Of a stretch of DNA of 64,000 nucleotides, positions 55,677 to 63,739 are shown piece after piece. Position 1 is the first letter of the stretch; each line of letters starts with the position of its first letter. The stretch is from Hymenobacter guriensis (GTDB lineage Bacteria > Bacteroidota > Bacteroidia > Cytophagales > Hymenobacteraceae). The notes under the pieces were generated by a model, which ran no database searches, was not told where the DNA came from, and saw only the letters and a list, made by a program, of their open reading frames with translations. Where the stretch lies: NCBI RefSeq assembly GCF_015773195.1, contig NZ_JADWYK010000004.1, forward strand, positions 62,001-126,000, given 5' to 3'. The position numbers and the translations under genes were made by a program.

Positions 55677-55736
55677 GTCTTTTTTTGGCTGCTTGTTGCT
55701 CACTTCAAGCATAAGCACGAGGCACTACCCCTATTT

Positions 55737-56480
55737 CTATTTGCGGCCGAACACGCGCTTGAGCAGCTCGGTGGTGCGGGCAATGGGGTTTTCGCGGATG
55801 TTGGCTTCTTCCTGGGCAATGAGCGTGAACAGCCCGTCGATGGCCTTGCCGGTAGCGTACTGGTTCAGGTCGGTTTGCACGGGTTTCACCAGCGGAATCT
55901 GGTTGTAGCGCGTGGTAAGACTGGTGTAGTAGCGGGTGGCCCCTACTTTATCGAGGCTCTGCTGGATGATGGGCTGGAAGGCCGTGGTGAGCTGCGCGGT
56001 GGTGGTGCGCTTGAGGTACTGCGTGGCCGCATCCTTCTCACCCGTGAGAATATTCCACACGTCGGAAAAGGTGAGGCTCTTGATGGCGGAAATGAAGATG
56101 GGCTTGGCACTCTTGGCCGCGTCTTCGGCGCCCCGGTTCAGGCTCAGCTCAAACTTGTCGACTTCCGCCCCCAGGCCAATTTTGCGGAGCGTGGTAGCCA
56201 CGCGCTGGGCATCGGCTGGGAAAGGAATACGAATCAGGTTGTTGAGGTAGAAGCCATCCTGCTGGGAGGCCTGGTCGGCGCCTTTGCTGATGCCCTGCAC
56301 CAACGCTTCCTTCAAGCCGCTGGCGGCTTCCTGCTGCGTAACGGCGCCGGTTTGGGTGGTGGAGGTTGGCTTGGGCAGGGTAATGCTGCCTACCCGGGGC
56401 AGCGTAATGGTTTGGGCGCAGGCCGTGAGGCTTAGGCTGGAACCCAGGGCCAAAATCAGCGAATAGCGAAAGTTTTTCAT
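55737..56480 (-). CDS. DUF4197 family lipoprotein
   Basis: 247 residues from MKNFRYSLILALGSS; lipobox LTAC with Cys21. After a Ser/Thr/Pro linker the DUF4197 domain (about 55-247) shows EAASGLKEALVQGISKGADQ, NLIRIPFPADAQRVATTLRK and YATGKAIDGLFTLIAQEEAN. These proteins are common in proteobacteria and Bacteroidota; function unknown. Upstream GACCTTTG is a weak promoter candidate. An inverted heptamer array (56556-56632) lies between it and the divergent cinA. Confidence 0.93.
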   Translation of the reverse strand: MKNFRYSLILALGSSLSLTACAQTITLPRVGSITLPKPTSTTQTGAVTQQEAASGLKEALVQGISKGADQASQQDGFYLNNLIRIPFPADAQRVATTLRKIGLGAEVDKFELSLNRGAEDAAKSAKPIFISAIKSLTFSDVWNILTGEKDAATQYLKRTTTAQLTTAFQPIIQQSLDKVGATRYYTSLTTRYNQIPLVKPVQTDLNQYATGKAIDGLFTLIAQEEANIRENPIARTTELLKRVFGRK

Positions 56481-56555
56481 AAATCGGAGCGGCAAAGGTC
56501 GGTTGGCTGTACGGCAGCCTCGGCCGCCCGTTCGCATAAACCGGACCAGTTTTTT

Positions 56556-56632
56556 GTTGTTTGCTGCTAGTTACGAGTTGCCAGTCGAAACCAGGCCCGG
56601 CAACCGACTACCGGCCGCTTACCGCCGACTAC
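56556..56632. repeat. Heptamer-array pair, degenerate
   Basis: Left arm 56556-56590: GTTGTTT, GCTGCTA, GTTACGA, GTTGCCA, GTCGAAA. Right arm 56598-56632, read on the minus strand: GTAGTCG, GCGGTAA, GCGGCCG, GTAGTCG, GTTGCCG. Five units each with G at the first position, 7-nt loop; complementarity between arms is only partial. Confidence 0.6.
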
Positions 56633-56681
56633 AAGCCCCGAAACCCCGACAACCTTTCCCCACACCCCACGTCACGTACTC

Positions 56682-57938
56682 ATGCAGTCAGTCCCCACGG
56701 CCGAAATCATTACCATCGGCGACGAACTTCTTTACGGCCAGGTTATCGACACCAACTCGGCCTTTCTGGGCCAGGAGCTGGGCAAGCTCGGCATCCGGGT
56801 GCGGCAGATTACCAGCGTCTCGGACCGCGCCGACGAAATCGTGACGGCGCTGGATCTGGCCCGCACCCGCGCCAACGTGGTGCTGACCACCGGCGGCCTC
56901 GGCCCCACCAAGGACGATCTGACCAAGCACATCCTCACCCGCTACTTCAACACCGAACTGGTCCTTGATGAGCCCTCCTTGCGCAATGTGGAGGCCATCT
57001 TCGCCCGCTTCAACCGGCCCGTCACGGAAGTCAACCGCCAGCAGGCGTTTCTGCCCGCTTCCTGCGTGCCCGTACCCAACGCTATGGGTACCGCGCCGGG
57101 CATGTGGTTCGAGGACCAGGGCACCGTGTTTGTGAGCATGCCCGGCGTACCGTTCGAGATGAAGCGCATGATGACCGACACCGTACTCCCGCGCCTGGCC
57201 GCGCACTTCCAGGTGCCGCCCATCGAGCACATCGTGGTGCAGACCGCCGGCTTGGGCGAGTCGATGCTGGCCGAGCAGATTGCCGACTGGGAAGATGCCC
57301 TACCGGCTAACGTGAAGCTGGCTTACCTGCCTTCGCTGGGAGCCGTGCGCCTGCGCCTCACCGGCACCGACGACGGCCAGCCCAACCTGCGCGGCCGCAT
57401 GGAAGCCTTGCTGCCGGCTTTGCGCGAGAAGCTCGGCCAGCACATCTTCGCCGAAACCGACATTCCGCTGGAGCAGGCCGTGGGCCAGCTCCTGGCGGCG
57501 CGCGGCCTCACGGTGGGCACCGCCGAGAGCTGCACAGGCGGCTATCTGGCCCACAAGCTCACCAGCGTGGCGGGCAGCTCCCGGTATTTCCGGGGCAGCT
57601 TTATTGCCTATCATAATGACATAAAAATCAACCAGCTGGGGGTGTTGCCTGAAACCCTGGCTGCACATGGGGCCGTGAGCGAGGAAGTGGTGCGCCAGAT
57701 GGCAGAAGGCGCGCGCCAGCGCCTGGGCACCGACGTGGCCCTGGCCACCAGTGGCATTGCCGGCCCCGACGGCGGCTCGGAGGAAAAGCCCGTGGGCACC
57801 TTCTGGCTGGCCTACGCCGACGCGCACCGGACGGTGGCCCGCAAAATCGTGTTCAACCGCAGCCGCCAGCTCAACATCGAGTACGTAACGCACGCCTTGC
57901 TCAACCTGCTGCGCCTCAGCGTACCCGCCGCCGAGTAG
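56682..57938 (+). CDS. cinA: CinA: nicotinamide-nucleotide amidohydrolase / MoCF-like protein
   Basis: 418 residues with both classic domains. N-terminal MoCF_biosynth-like (COG1058) part: IITIGDELLYGQVIDTNSAF, VVLTTGGLGPTKDDLTKHIL, MPGVPFEMKRMM. C-terminal CinA amidohydrolase (about 260-418): TVGTAESCTGGYLAHKLTSV and LATSGIAGPDGGSEEKPVGT. It hydrolyses NMN to nicotinic acid mononucleotide and probably ADP-ribose, for pyridine nucleotide repair. Separate from the E2 gene by about 150 bp with its own promoter there. Confidence 0.97.
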   Translation: MQSVPTAEIITIGDELLYGQVIDTNSAFLGQELGKLGIRVRQITSVSDRADEIVTALDLARTRANVVLTTGGLGPTKDDLTKHILTRYFNTELVLDEPSLRNVEAIFARFNRPVTEVNRQQAFLPASCVPVPNAMGTAPGMWFEDQGTVFVSMPGVPFEMKRMMTDTVLPRLAAHFQVPPIEHIVVQTAGLGESMLAEQIADWEDALPANVKLAYLPSLGAVRLRLTGTDDGQPNLRGRMEALLPALREKLGQHIFAETDIPLEQAVGQLLAARGLTVGTAESCTGGYLAHKLTSVAGSSRYFRGSFIAYHNDIKINQLGVLPETLAAHGAVSEEVVRQMAEGARQRLGTDVALATSGIAGPDGGSEEKPVGTFWLAYADAHRTVARKIVFNRSRQLNIEYVTHALLNLLRLSVPAAE

Positions 57939-57991
57939 CAGTCTGCCAAGGCTGGGTTGGAATCGGCATTGGCGTGCCCGGCCAAAAAGGC

Positions 57992-57999
57992 TACCTTTG
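57992..57999 (+). promoter_or_regulatory. TACCTTTG -7 element for the E2 gene
   Basis: Exact TAnnTTTG match 94 bases before the ATG, giving a leader of about 85 nt. Confidence 0.6.
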
Positions 58000-58093
58000 A
58001 CCGGTTTTTCGGCCCACCCACCCTGTTATAGTGGGCCGCAGCCGCTGATCTGCCCCCAACCCAATCCCCCAACTTTACATTTTCTGATTACGC

Positions 58094-59497
58094 ATGGCAC
58101 GAGTGGAAATGGTGATGCCCAAAATGGGCGAAAGCATTATGGAAGGCACCGTCCTGAAATGGCTCAAACAAGTAGGTGAAGCCATTGAGCAGGACGAGTC
58201 GGTGCTGGAAGTAGCTACCGACAAGGTAGATACCGAGGTACCCGCCATTCACGCCGGCGTGCTGCAGGAAATCCTGGTTCAGGAAGGCCAGGTAGTGGCT
58301 GTGGGCGCGCCCATTGCCATCATCGAAACCGACGCGGCCAGCGCCGGCGCAGTGGCACCCACCGCCGCGGCTCCCGCTGCCGAGCCTGCTGCCAGCACTG
58401 GCACATCCGCTCCCGAGGTACCTTACCTGCCCGAGCCGCACGACCCGCAGGCACAGCAGCAAACTGCTGCAGCCCAGCCCCAACCCGGCCGTTTCTACTC
58501 CCCGCTGGTGCTCAGCATTGCCCGCGAGGAAGGCATTTCGATGGCGGACCTGGAGTGCCTACCTGGCACCGGCTCAGAGGGCCGCGTCACGAAAAAAGAC
58601 ATCCTCGACTACGTAGCTGGTGGTAAAAAGCCCCTGGCCGCTGCACCTGCGCCCACCGCAGCCTCCACGGCAGCTTCGGCCCCCGTTGCTGCCTCGGCAC
58701 CAGCACCACAAGCGGCTCCTGCAGCACCCGCTGCTAAGCCTGCTGCTTCCCCAGCCCCCGCTAGCAAACCTGTGCCTTCTGTGAGCGGCGGGCAGGAGCT
58801 GGTGGAAATGGACCGCATGCGCAAGATGATTGCCCAGCGCATGGTGGATTCTAAGCGCATTTCGCCCCACGTGACGAGCTTCGTAGAGGCCGACGTGACG
58901 GAAATCGTGAACTGGCGCAACAAGCACAAGGATGCTTACAAAAAGCGCGAGGGCGAAAACCTCACCTTCACGCCCATCTTCGTGCAGGCCATTGCCCGCG
59001 CCATTCAAGACTTCCCCAACATCAACGTATCGGTGGATGGGGACTACATCATCAAGAAGCGCGACATCAACGTGGGCGTGGCTGTGGCGCTGCCCTCCGG
59101 CAACCTCATTGTGCCGGTGATTCACAACGCCGACCAGCTGAACCTGAACGGCCTGACCAAGCGCGTGAACGACCTGGCCGCCCGCGCCCGGGCCAATAAG
59201 CTCAAGCCCGAAGACCTGGAAGGTGGCACCTATACCCTTTCCAATGTGGGCTCCTTCGGCAATGTGATGGGCACGCCAATCATCATGCAGCCCCAGGTGG
59301 CCATCATGGCCGTGGGTGCCATCAAGAAGAAGCCGGCCGTGATAGAAACGCCTCAGGGTGACCTGATTGGCATTCGCCACTTCATGTTCCTCTCGCACTC
59401 CTACGACCACCGTGTGGTTGATGGTTCGCTGGGTGGCATGTTCGTGCGCAAGGTGGCCGACTACCTTGAGCAGTTCGACCCCAACACGGCTATCTAG
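58094..59497 (+). CDS. 2-oxo acid dehydrogenase E2 component (dihydrolipoyl acyltransferase)
   Basis: 467 residues in the classic order: lipoyl domain (1-78) with the lipoylated Lys in LEVATDKVDTEVPAIH; Pro/Ala linker; E1/E3-binding domain (about 135-172, SPLVLSIAREEGISMADLEC); second Ala/Pro linker; catalytic domain (about 235-467) with RMRKMIAQRMVDSKRISPHV and the active site SHSYDHRVVDGSLGG. The substrate (branched-chain or 2-oxoglutarate/pyruvate) cannot be told from the sequence; the SRRISPHV-like SKRISPHV suggests the branched-chain/BCKDH-like group. E1 and E3 genes are not adjacent. Confidence 0.95.
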   Translation: MARVEMVMPKMGESIMEGTVLKWLKQVGEAIEQDESVLEVATDKVDTEVPAIHAGVLQEILVQEGQVVAVGAPIAIIETDAASAGAVAPTAAAPAAEPAASTGTSAPEVPYLPEPHDPQAQQQTAAAQPQPGRFYSPLVLSIAREEGISMADLECLPGTGSEGRVTKKDILDYVAGGKKPLAAAPAPTAASTAASAPVAASAPAPQAAPAAPAAKPAASPAPASKPVPSVSGGQELVEMDRMRKMIAQRMVDSKRISPHVTSFVEADVTEIVNWRNKHKDAYKKREGENLTFTPIFVQAIARAIQDFPNINVSVDGDYIIKKRDINVGVAVALPSGNLIVPVIHNADQLNLNGLTKRVNDLAARARANKLKPEDLEGGTYTLSNVGSFGNVMGTPIIMQPQVAIMAVGAIKKKPAVIETPQGDLIGIRHFMFLSHSYDHRVVDGSLGGMFVRKVADYLEQFDPNTAI

Positions 59498-59546
59498 TAG
59501 CTTTGCGAGCCGTCACGCCAAGATGACGCATCACTAACTTACCAAA

Positions 59547-59578
59547 CAGGGCGAGGCAACTGCTTCGCCCTGCTTTTT
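59547..59578 (+). terminator. Terminator after the E2 gene
   Basis: CAGGGCGA (59547-59554) pairs with TCGCCCTG (59565-59572), followed by CTTTTTG. Confidence 0.85.
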
Positions 59579-59582
59579 GCCC

Positions 59583-59789
59583 ATGAACAAAGTACTTTCC
59601 CTGGCCGCCCTGCTCATTGCCCTCGGCCTGATCCTGTATCTGTATCAGCAGCTTAACGCCACCGAAAAGGCCTTGCAGCTGGCCGAAAAGCGGTTTGCCG
59701 ATTGTGAACAAGTCAATTTCCAACTGCAGAACCAACTCACGCTGGTGAAACGCGGGGACATACCTGACAGTCTGAAGGTGAAGCAGTAA
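59583..59789 (+). CDS. Small membrane-anchored coiled-coil protein
   Basis: 68 residues from ATG. One membrane helix (about 4-22, VLSLAALLIALGLILYLY) and then a short coiled coil (NATEKALQLAEKRFADCEQV, NFQLQNQLTLVK). The start lies 5 bases after the T-run of a terminator, so it needs either readthrough or its own promoter, which I do not see. A strong terminator follows. Coding status is probable, function unknown. Confidence 0.6.
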   Translation: MNKVLSLAALLIALGLILYLYQQLNATEKALQLAEKRFADCEQVNFQLQNQLTLVKRGDIPDSLKVKQ

Positions 59790-59850
59790 CAAGTGCTTAG
59801 TTCCTGGTGCTTACATTGCTGGAGCCACCGGCCTATCTGCTCATATAATA

Positions 59851-59894
59851 ACAGAACGCCCCACCGACATACATCGGTGGGGCGTTCTGTTTTA
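59851..59894. terminator. Strong terminator hairpin
   Basis: A 17-bp perfect stem pairs 59851-59867 (ACAGAACGCCCCACCGA) with 59874-59890, followed by TTTAAG. Confidence 0.85.
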
Positions 59895-60061
59895 AGTCTT
59901 CTGCGGATTGGTGAGGCAGGTAGTAGCGGCACGACATGGGGTGGGTATTGCCTTGGCCCGGGCACCTGCGCCGCCGCCAGTCTGCGCAACGGCGGGCGGG
60001 GGCAAGCCCCGCCCCTACAATTGCCGGCCCGTTACCTGTGCCAAGCACGAAGCTCCAACCT

Positions 60062-62656
60062 CTACGGGCGGCCGCCGCTTTGCTGGGCTGGCGCTTCAGT
60101 GGGGGCACCGCCGCCGTCCTTCAGGTCGTCGTTGTTTACGGATTTCTTGCGGCGCTGCGGGGCCATGCTCATCTTGCCGATGCGGTAGCTGAGGGTAGCC
60201 CGCACGCTGGTGCGGTGCAGTACGTTCAGGCTGTTCTGATCGAGCAGCGGGGAGTTTACCTCACTGCGGATACGCCACTTCGGTGTGAAGAAGTTGTCAG
60301 CACCAATGCCGAAGGAGCCTTTCTTGTCGGCAAAGTCCTTTTTCAGGCTGAGGCTGTACACGCCGATGCCGCCCTGGTAGCCCTGGAGCTGCACCTGCCG
60401 GCCCCGGTAGAAGGAAAAGAACTGCAGGCCCCAGCCCTTGGTGAAGTTGTAGCTACCCATGAGTCGGCCACTGGCCACCCAACCCTTGTTGCTTGCGGAA
60501 AAGCGCACGTCCTCCGTATTGTTGTTGTCGAGCACGGCGTAGTACACATCCACACCACCCCCTACAGTGAGCTTGTTGTTCAGGTTCACGTTGGCAAACA
60601 CGCTGGTGCCGTAGGCGTTTTCGGTGCCGATGTTGCCGTAGCTGGTCCGGATGGTGTCGCCGTTGGCGCTGGCCGTGCGGATGGGCTGGATGGACTTGTT
60701 GGTGTTGCGGGCGAAGGCCGTGAAGTTGAGCGAGGTCTGCTTGATGAAGGTGTTGTAGCCTAGCTCGAAGTTGTTGGTGTACTCCGGGTCCAGCTTCGGG
60801 TTCCCCTCGGTAATGTTGACCGGGTTCTGGGCCTGGCGGTTGGGGTTCAGAAACTGCAACGACGGGCGCTGGATACGCTTATTGTAGGCCGCCTTCACGG
60901 TGTTGCCGTTCTTGAGCTTCTTCGACAAGTTCAGGCTAGGCACCAGCACCCCGTAGCTCGGAATCTTATCCACCTCCGAGGTTTCAAAGTCGGCGTCGAT
61001 GGTGGTGTACTCGTAGCGGGTGCCGGCCTTCAGGGTGTAGTTCTCCCCGAAGCCTAGGGTATAGGACGCGTAGGCCGCCGACACGTTCTGCCGGTAGGTG
61101 AACACGTTGGACAGGCCCAGGCCCGGCTGCGGCTGGCCGTTGATGAGGGTGGTGTAGTCACTCTCCACTTGGCGGGAAATATTCTTGCCGCCCAGCTCCA
61201 ATAACTGCTTGTCGCCCAGCGGAGTCTGGTAGTCAGCTTGTACCGTTACTTCCTGGTTGTAGCTGTCGTTGAGGTTGCGCAATTCGGTACCAGCTTGGGC
61301 GCCTTCCAGGATGTCGTTGGTGAAGTCGTTCTGGCGATTGTTGCGGCTATACTGGGTTTGCAAACTTAGCTCACGCTGGGGCAAGGCAAAGTTGTGGGTG
61401 TAGCCCAGGCTGAGGTCCAGCGTGTTGGCCTTGTCGAGCACCTTCACGTCGCGCACGGTGGCGGCGGGGTTGGCCGTGCCATCGAAGCGCTGGATGCTAG
61501 TGGTGAGGCCATCCTGGTAGGTGGTCCCGTTGCGCATGCCCAACTGGGCCGAGGCCGTGAGGAAGTTCTGCTTGTTGATGTCGTAGTCCCAGCCCAGGGA
61601 GTAGCGCCCCCCAAACTGGTTGTTGCGCGTTTCGGCCGACTGCGTGGTGGTGCTGAGCTTGGTGCGGGAACTCAGGTCGTTGCCGGTGATGCTGTAGGTG
61701 GTTTGCTCGTTTTCGAAGGAGCCCGGCGTGTTGTAGCCGCCGCGGCCGCCCGCGTTCAAGGAGAAGCCCATCTTGCCGGCGCGGTACGAAGCCGAAACGC
61801 CCGCGTCGGCGGCGCGTAGGCCCCCACTCACGCGCCCATCCAGCGTGAAGCCTTGCAGGTTGTTTTGCTTGGTGACGATGTTGATGATGCCGCCGGAGCC
61901 TTCGGCGTCGTACTTGGCCGAGGGCGCGGTAATCACCTCCACGCTCTTAATCTGGTCGGCCGGAATCTGCTTGAGGGCGTCGGCAATGGAGTTGGCGGCA
62001 ATGGTGCTGGGGCGGTTGTTGATGAGTACCCGGATGTTCTGGGACCCGCGCAGGGTCACGTTGCCGTCGAGGTCTACAGAGAGGCTGGGCACGCGGCGCA
62101 GCACGTCGGTGGCGTCGCCACCCCGGGTGGTTTCGTCCTTCTCGGCGTTGTACACGGTGCGGTCTACCTTCTCCTCAATCAGGCTGCGCTGGCCTTCCAC
62201 TACCACTTCGCCCAGCTTTTGGGCCGTGGAGGCCAGCGTGACCGTACCCAGGGCTACGGTATTGCCATCCTCGGTGATGACCACCCCTGGCTTTTCAATC
62301 TGCTGGTAGCCAATAAAGCTGATCTGCACGGTGTAGGTGCCGGCGGCTACGCGCGTGAGGGCGAACTTGCCATTGTCGTCGGCAGCGGTGCCATCTACGG
62401 GCTTGTTGGTGGCGGGGTCGAAGAGGGCAATGGTAGCAAAGGGAACCGGCTGCTTGCTGGTGGCATCGAGTACGGTGCCGGTGATGCGGCCGGTGCCTTC
62501 GCGGGGCTGGGCGGCGGGACCAGCTGGTGCGCCGACAGGCCTTCCGGCACCGGTCGGGCGGGTGGCACCAGCGGGGCGCTCAGGGGCAGCAGGTTGTTGG
62601 GCAAAGGCCGCCGTACCCCCGGCGGTGAGTAAAATCAACAGAACAATTCGTTTCAT
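60062..62656 (-). CDS. TonB-dependent receptor-like outer-membrane barrel protein
   Basis: 864 residues. Signal peptide (about 1-20, LLTAGGTAAFAQQ), a Pro/Ala/Gly linker, CarboxypepD_reg-like domain (about 55-140, GRITGTVLDATSKQPVPFAT), plug (VLRRVPSLSVDLDGNVTLRG, ALKQIPADQIKSVEVITAPS) and a barrel of the outer-membrane family 3 type ending SVRATLSYRIGKMSMA. A 30-residue tail (APQRRKKSVNNDDLKDGGGA) extends past the final strand. No SusD partner is adjacent. It is paralogous in layout to the 44204 receptor but lacks the MarR sites. No promoter element recognised. Confidence 0.92.
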   Translation of the reverse strand: MKRIVLLILLTAGGTAAFAQQPAAPERPAGATRPTGAGRPVGAPAGPAAQPREGTGRITGTVLDATSKQPVPFATIALFDPATNKPVDGTAADDNGKFALTRVAAGTYTVQISFIGYQQIEKPGVVITEDGNTVALGTVTLASTAQKLGEVVVEGQRSLIEEKVDRTVYNAEKDETTRGGDATDVLRRVPSLSVDLDGNVTLRGSQNIRVLINNRPSTIAANSIADALKQIPADQIKSVEVITAPSAKYDAEGSGGIINIVTKQNNLQGFTLDGRVSGGLRAADAGVSASYRAGKMGFSLNAGGRGGYNTPGSFENEQTTYSITGNDLSSRTKLSTTTQSAETRNNQFGGRYSLGWDYDINKQNFLTASAQLGMRNGTTYQDGLTTSIQRFDGTANPAATVRDVKVLDKANTLDLSLGYTHNFALPQRELSLQTQYSRNNRQNDFTNDILEGAQAGTELRNLNDSYNQEVTVQADYQTPLGDKQLLELGGKNISRQVESDYTTLINGQPQPGLGLSNVFTYRQNVSAAYASYTLGFGENYTLKAGTRYEYTTIDADFETSEVDKIPSYGVLVPSLNLSKKLKNGNTVKAAYNKRIQRPSLQFLNPNRQAQNPVNITEGNPKLDPEYTNNFELGYNTFIKQTSLNFTAFARNTNKSIQPIRTASANGDTIRTSYGNIGTENAYGTSVFANVNLNNKLTVGGGVDVYYAVLDNNNTEDVRFSASNKGWVASGRLMGSYNFTKGWGLQFFSFYRGRQVQLQGYQGGIGVYSLSLKKDFADKKGSFGIGADNFFTPKWRIRSEVNSPLLDQNSLNVLHRTSVRATLSYRIGKMSMAPQRRKKSVNNDDLKDGGGAPTEAPAQQSGGRP

Positions 62657-63192
62657 ATCAGAGAAAAACAGCCCCGGAGCTGGCTTTGTCAGCCGTCCAG
62701 TGCCTCAAAAATACGCGCCCTACGAAGGGCCTCCGCCGGATATCGACCAACCCTTGGCTTCTGACGACTGACGCCGCTAAAGCCTCGCGCCAACCAAAGA
62801 GGCAGCGCGCCACAGACACTAGTTTGGTGAAGAGGTGGCACGCACCGCTAAAAAACCGCCACAACTGGCTAATGTTCTTTCTCACCACTCGTTTACCGGT
62901 CTTCCACGGCAACTTTTGCAAGACCTCAGCTGCCGTTTTTCCTTCTTCACCTCCCATTTCGGATGCGGGCGAAACTCTGTCCAACGCATTATAAACACAG
63001 CCGGCTACTTTCGCGAGTAAGCGTCAACACAGCAACGCCCCCGCGTGGCGCACTTGGTTTGAAACCAAGAGGCGCCACGCGGGGGCGTTGCTATACGGAA
63101 CAGGCAGAGGTTACCGGGCAACAGCAGCCAGAACTTTCAAGAAGACATTAAGATGTCCTTGCTAGTAGTTACATCGGTCGCCTTCGTGCTGT
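62657..63192. other. Gene-free interval with a very long hairpin
   Basis: No convincing gene in about 540 bases; short frames overlap one another and lack start or composition support. It contains the upstream region of the barrel gene and the hairpin at 63031-63092. Confidence 0.6.
63031..63092. terminator. 20-bp hairpin with inner stem
   Basis: AGCAACGCCCCCGCGTGGCG (63031-63050) pairs fully with 63073-63092; inside, CTTGGTTT pairs with AAACCAAG. No T-run, and it sits between the start of a minus-strand gene and the end of another, so it may terminate the 63193 gene on the minus strand. Confidence 0.5.
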
Positions 63193-63696
63193 TTAATAGC
63201 AATAAAAATCGAGGTAGCCATTACACGCCATCGGGTCGCCCTGCTCTTGGTTGAATTGCCACTGTTTGTCGTTGCTAAATCCCCAAATGAAATAACCAAA
63301 AAACCGCTGACGGCCATTATCAATGGTGTAATGGCGAAGCTGATCATGATCAAACGTCAGAGTGACTTTCTTGAAGCCAGTGGGCACCAACAAGGGAAGT
63401 GGCAAGATTGCATATATCTCTATACCTCGCCAAGACACTTGACGCGAACGATAAACCCATCTTTGTTCCGCACCTAAGGTATCACGGCGAATCGGCTTAC
63501 CCCACAAACGTAGAGCGTCTGCTGTCGTCACCCCGCCCGCACGGCCACCGTCTTTACCAATCCGCGAACCTATAGTTGCCCTTGATCTACTAACAGGCAG
63601 TTGTCTTGTGTCCGTAACCAAGGTAAACCCGATACAGTTGGAAAGCCCTAAGCATACCAAGGGCAGGAAAAAACCCACCGAAAAAGGCCTACTCAT
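63193..63696 (-). CDS. Hypothetical lipoprotein
   Basis: 167 residues. Hydrophobic N-terminus with a probable lipobox (LSNC, Cys21). The remainder contains SRATIGSRIGKDGGRAGGVT and ADALRLWGKPIRRDTLGAEQ followed by RWVYRSRQVSWRGIEIYAIL, the pattern of small periplasmic domains of the SmpA/OmlA-BamE type (DAxxLxGxP then a W-containing strand). Assignment to that fold is a guess. Composition is AT-richer than its neighbours. Confidence 0.75.
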   Translation of the reverse strand: MSRPFSVGFFLPLVCLGLSNCIGFTLVTDTRQLPVSRSRATIGSRIGKDGGRAGGVTTADALRLWGKPIRRDTLGAEQRWVYRSRQVSWRGIEIYAILPLPLLVPTGFKKVTLTFDHDQLRHYTIDNGRQRFFGYFIWGFSNDKQWQFNQEQGDPMACNGYLDFYCY

Positions 63697-63739
63697 AAGC
63701 CAAACAACACTAATATCATAAATCTGTAAGCTACGACCC

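Noticed and set aside
60062-62656. SusC/SusD nutrient-uptake locus
   Set aside because: The protein has the plug and barrel layout but no SusD-like gene follows, and the barrel is of the family 3 type rather than SusC.
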